Shown piece by piece: positions 7,350-8,025 of a stretch of DNA of 8,025 bases; the stretch's first letter is position 1, and each line of letters starts with the position of its first letter. The notes under the pieces were generated by a model. That model saw only the letters and a list, made by a program, of their open reading frames with translations, searched no databases and was not told where the DNA came from. Location: contig JAFYQY010000198.1 in NCBI GenBank assembly GCA_017559685.1, positions 1-8,025 of the forward strand. Direction: 5' to 3'. The stretch is from Alistipes sp. GTDB taxonomy: Bacteria > Bacteroidota > Bacteroidia > Bacteroidales > Rikenellaceae. The position numbers were made by a program, and so were the translations under genes.

Positions 7350-7367
7350 TAAGTAGAGCCAACAAGC

Positions 7368-7404
7368 AAACTGCCTGACAAGTAAATTGTCGGGCAGTTT
7401 TTTT
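7368..7404 (+). terminator. Intrinsic terminator of the C10 protease/lipoprotein operon
   Basis: A 14-bp stem (7368-7381 with 7387-7400, one G:T pair, core ACTGCCTGACA) around the loop GTAAA, followed by a T-run to 7404. It starts 18 bases after the lipoprotein stop and insulates the next promoter. Confidence 0.95.
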
Positions 7405-7500
7405 AGTCCGCAGCTACTCCTACCGCACAGACCCTTCTTTTTCTCTCATTTTTTTCAAAAAAAATCGCACTAAGCATTTATACCCAAATTGAACATTTTT

Positions 7501-7531
7501 ATTGCCACTTAGAATATTTTCACTATATTTG
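7501..7531 (+). promoter_or_regulatory. Promoter of the PlsC-type acyltransferase gene
   Basis: TTG at 7502-7504, a 19-base spacer, and a perfect -7 box TATATTTG at 7524-7531. This predicts transcription from about 7538 and a short AT-rich leader of roughly 16 bases before the ATG at 7554. The stretch 7405-7500 before it holds no gene or structure of note apart from an A/T run near 7448-7465. Confidence 0.7.
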
Positions 7532-7553
7532 TAGTTGAAAATTTAACATTTTT

Positions 7554-8025
7554 ATGGGAAGAGAACTTAAACCTAGAGATCACAATCTGCTTCTTAAGGC
7601 ATTTCGTGTATACTTACAGTTTGTAAATTCAGGACTATATTTCAGTAAATAACATATCGTCGGCATCGAGAATGTGCCCGTAAATGGCACTCCGTTGGTG
7701 ATTGTTTCCAACCACCAAAACTGCTTGAATGACCCTTTGTCGGTGTGTCTTAACTTGACCGACCGTCGTTTGAACTTCATCGCACGTGCCAACGTATTTA
7801 ACAACCCAATAGCAGGTAAGTTCTTGCGCAAAATCGGAATGCTTCCGGCTTATCGTATGAGCCACGAGGGATACGCTTCTGTATCGAAGAACCGCGCAAT
7901 GATGGACGCTGCAGGTCAAGCACTTAGCGACGGTGAAACATTGATGATGTTCCCTGAGGCTGGCCACCAGGATAAGCGTTGGCTCGGAACATTCAAAATT
8001 GGATACCTCAAGATTGCATTCGAGG
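7554..8025 (+). pseudogene. PlsC-type 1-acylglycerol-3-phosphate acyltransferase, broken by an in-frame TAA; 3' end outside the window
   Basis: A membrane-associated lysophospholipid acyltransferase-family protein (glycerolipid synthesis or lipid modification). From ATG 7554 the frame encodes 32 residues ending LYFSK, then TAA at 7650-7652, then continues in the same frame without another stop to the window edge. The continuation begins HIVGIENVP and carries motif I as SNHQNCLNDPL (His54 and Asp60, the HX5D form usual in Bacteroidetes), IGMLPAYR (94-101), and motif III as FPEAGHQD (133-140). The N-terminal piece joins smoothly onto this domain, so one codon, probably TAC for Tyr, has become a stop. 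A shortened protein could start at in-frame GTG 7674, keeping the catalytic motifs but losing about 40 residues. Sequencing error, true nonsense mutation, or reinitiation are all possible. A promoter of the usual type precedes it. Confidence 0.65.

Noticed and set aside
7492..7556. Direct repeat AACATTTTTAT at 7492-7502 and 7545-7555 flanking the acyltransferase promoter
   Set aside because: Eleven bases of low-complexity A/T-rich sequence in an A/T-rich leader; too weak to call a duplication or binding site.
7580..7967. Minus-strand open frames opposite the acyltransferase
   Set aside because: They overlap the plus-strand acyltransferase domain, whose motifs are unmistakable despite the early stop; no supporting promoter or motif on the minus strand.

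Overview
The window looks like chromosomal DNA from a member of the Bacteroidales. The evidence is three promoters of the Bacteroidetes type (TAnnTTTG -7 box, two of them with a TTG/TTTG -33 element 19-20 bases upstream), AT-rich leaders without clear Shine-Dalgarno sites, lipoproteins with acidic residues just after the lipid-bearing Cys, and protein families typical of gut Bacteroidales. A genus cannot be fixed from this; Rikenellaceae (Alistipes-like) is a guess from the look of the proteins.

Layout: (1) Bases 2-1629, + strand: a sugar-kinase-like phosphotransferase (5' end outside the window) overlapping by one base a cytoplasmic CBM9-like protein, closed by a strong hairpin terminator. 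(2) Bases 1809-5232, - strand: a tight three-gene operon of a class I/II PLP aminotransferase, the AAA+ replication-associated ATPase RarA, and a secreted alpha/beta hydrolase, with 3-4 bases between genes. It ends in a convergent zone that holds a hairpin terminator nested in a larger imperfect inverted repeat. (3) Bases 5233-5437: a divergent promoter region with three palindromic stretches. (4) Bases 5438-7404, + strand: a C10 (streptopain-family) cysteine protease lipoprotein with its inhibitory propeptide, followed 28 bases later by a small lipocalin-like lipoprotein and a strong terminator. This unit is visibly more AT-rich than its neighbours and is the most accessory-looking part. (5) Bases 7501-8025, + strand: a promoter and the start of a PlsC-type acyltransferase whose reading frame is broken by an in-frame TAA at codon 33 and which runs off the right edge.

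How the genes work together: the kinase and CBM9-like pair probably act on a sugar or glycan fragment in the cytoplasm. The RarA operon mixes housekeeping functions that need not share a pathway. The protease and its small lipoprotein partner are probably displayed at the cell envelope; the partner may be a protease inhibitor or accessory factor, a hypothesis based on position and predicted fold only. The two most useful items to re-check are the protease-lipoprotein pair and the in-frame stop in the acyltransferase. No tRNA, rRNA, CRISPR array, transposase or insertion sequence was seen.
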